From NCBI GenBank assembly GCA_027579435.1, contig JANBPK010001098.1, forward strand, positions 1 to 43,377: a stretch of 43,377 nt of DNA, in the 5' to 3' direction. Both the position numbers and the translations under genes were made by a program. The notes beneath the pieces were generated by a model, which was not told the origin of the DNA, ran no database searches, and was given only the letters and a program-made list of their open reading frames with translations. The stretch is from Candolleomyces eurysporus (lineage: Eukaryota; Basidiomycota; Agaricomycetes; Agaricales; Psathyrellaceae). Positions 43,355 through 43,377 of this stretch are shown piece by piece (within the stretch, counting starts at the first letter, position 1; each line of letters begins with the position of its first letter).

Positions 43355-43377
43355 ATGAAGCGGCCGACATCGTTCAA
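43355..43377 (+). CDS. Possible start of a gene running off the right edge
   Basis: The ATG begins MKRPTSF and the window ends after seven codons. Support comes only from the upstream TATA box and pyrimidine-rich leader. The product cannot be named. Confidence 0.3.

Overview
The window looks like a gene-rich accessory stretch of a basidiomycete genome, most likely an agaricomycete. Genes have many short introns (mostly 45-75 nt, GT-AG with a few GC-AG). The families present are typical of that group: DUF6533-type seven-helix membrane proteins, single-pass membrane proteins with an N-terminal beta-sandwich, two kinds of F-box protein, a CE15 glucuronoyl esterase and a berberine-bridge-enzyme-like (AA7) oxidase. 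No rRNA, convincing tRNA or CRISPR is visible. All exon coordinates were worked out by hand from splice consensus, codon phase and agreement between paralogues.

Layout. (1) 1.2-10 kb: three DUF6533-type genes in direct repeat (starts at 1242, 4020 and 7964), with a decayed exon of another copy near 6.6 kb. (2) 10.3-21.7 kb: five membrane-protein genes sharing one plan (N-terminal beta-sandwich, Ser/Thr-rich stalk, one helix, basic stop-transfer, long cytosolic tail usually carrying a PPxY motif). Two are on the minus strand and three on plus; the last two form a recent tandem duplication. (3) 22.0-25.5 kb: a broken 5' fragment of a DUF6533 gene that has lost its first intron, then a fourth well-preserved DUF6533 gene. 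(4) 25.7-31.5 kb: a large inverted duplication of an F-box/beta-propeller gene, arranged tail to tail. The left copy is split by a 936-bp non-autonomous DNA transposon with about 250-bp terminal inverted repeats and a GGTATG target duplication; the right copy is rich in ambiguous bases. A DUF6533 3' fragment follows. (5) 32.1-36 kb: a CE15 glucuronoyl esterase and an AA7 oxidase, both secreted and both on the minus strand. (6) 37.1-38.9 kb: the mitochondrial pyruvate dehydrogenase E1 alpha gene, a core gene. (7) 39.3-40.9 kb: a second type of F-box gene, with a scrambled F-box core. (8) 40.9 kb to the end: no gene supported, except a possible start with a TATA box at the right edge.

The most notable features are the two interleaved families of plasma-membrane-type proteins of unknown function: four DUF6533 genes flanking five single-pass proteins. 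The DUF6533 paralogues share an exon plan with 8-, 11-, 17- and 23-nt micro-exons of identical size. Whether the two families work together is inference only. The CE15/AA7 pair points to plant cell-wall breakdown, and pyruvate dehydrogenase marks the return to housekeeping sequence.
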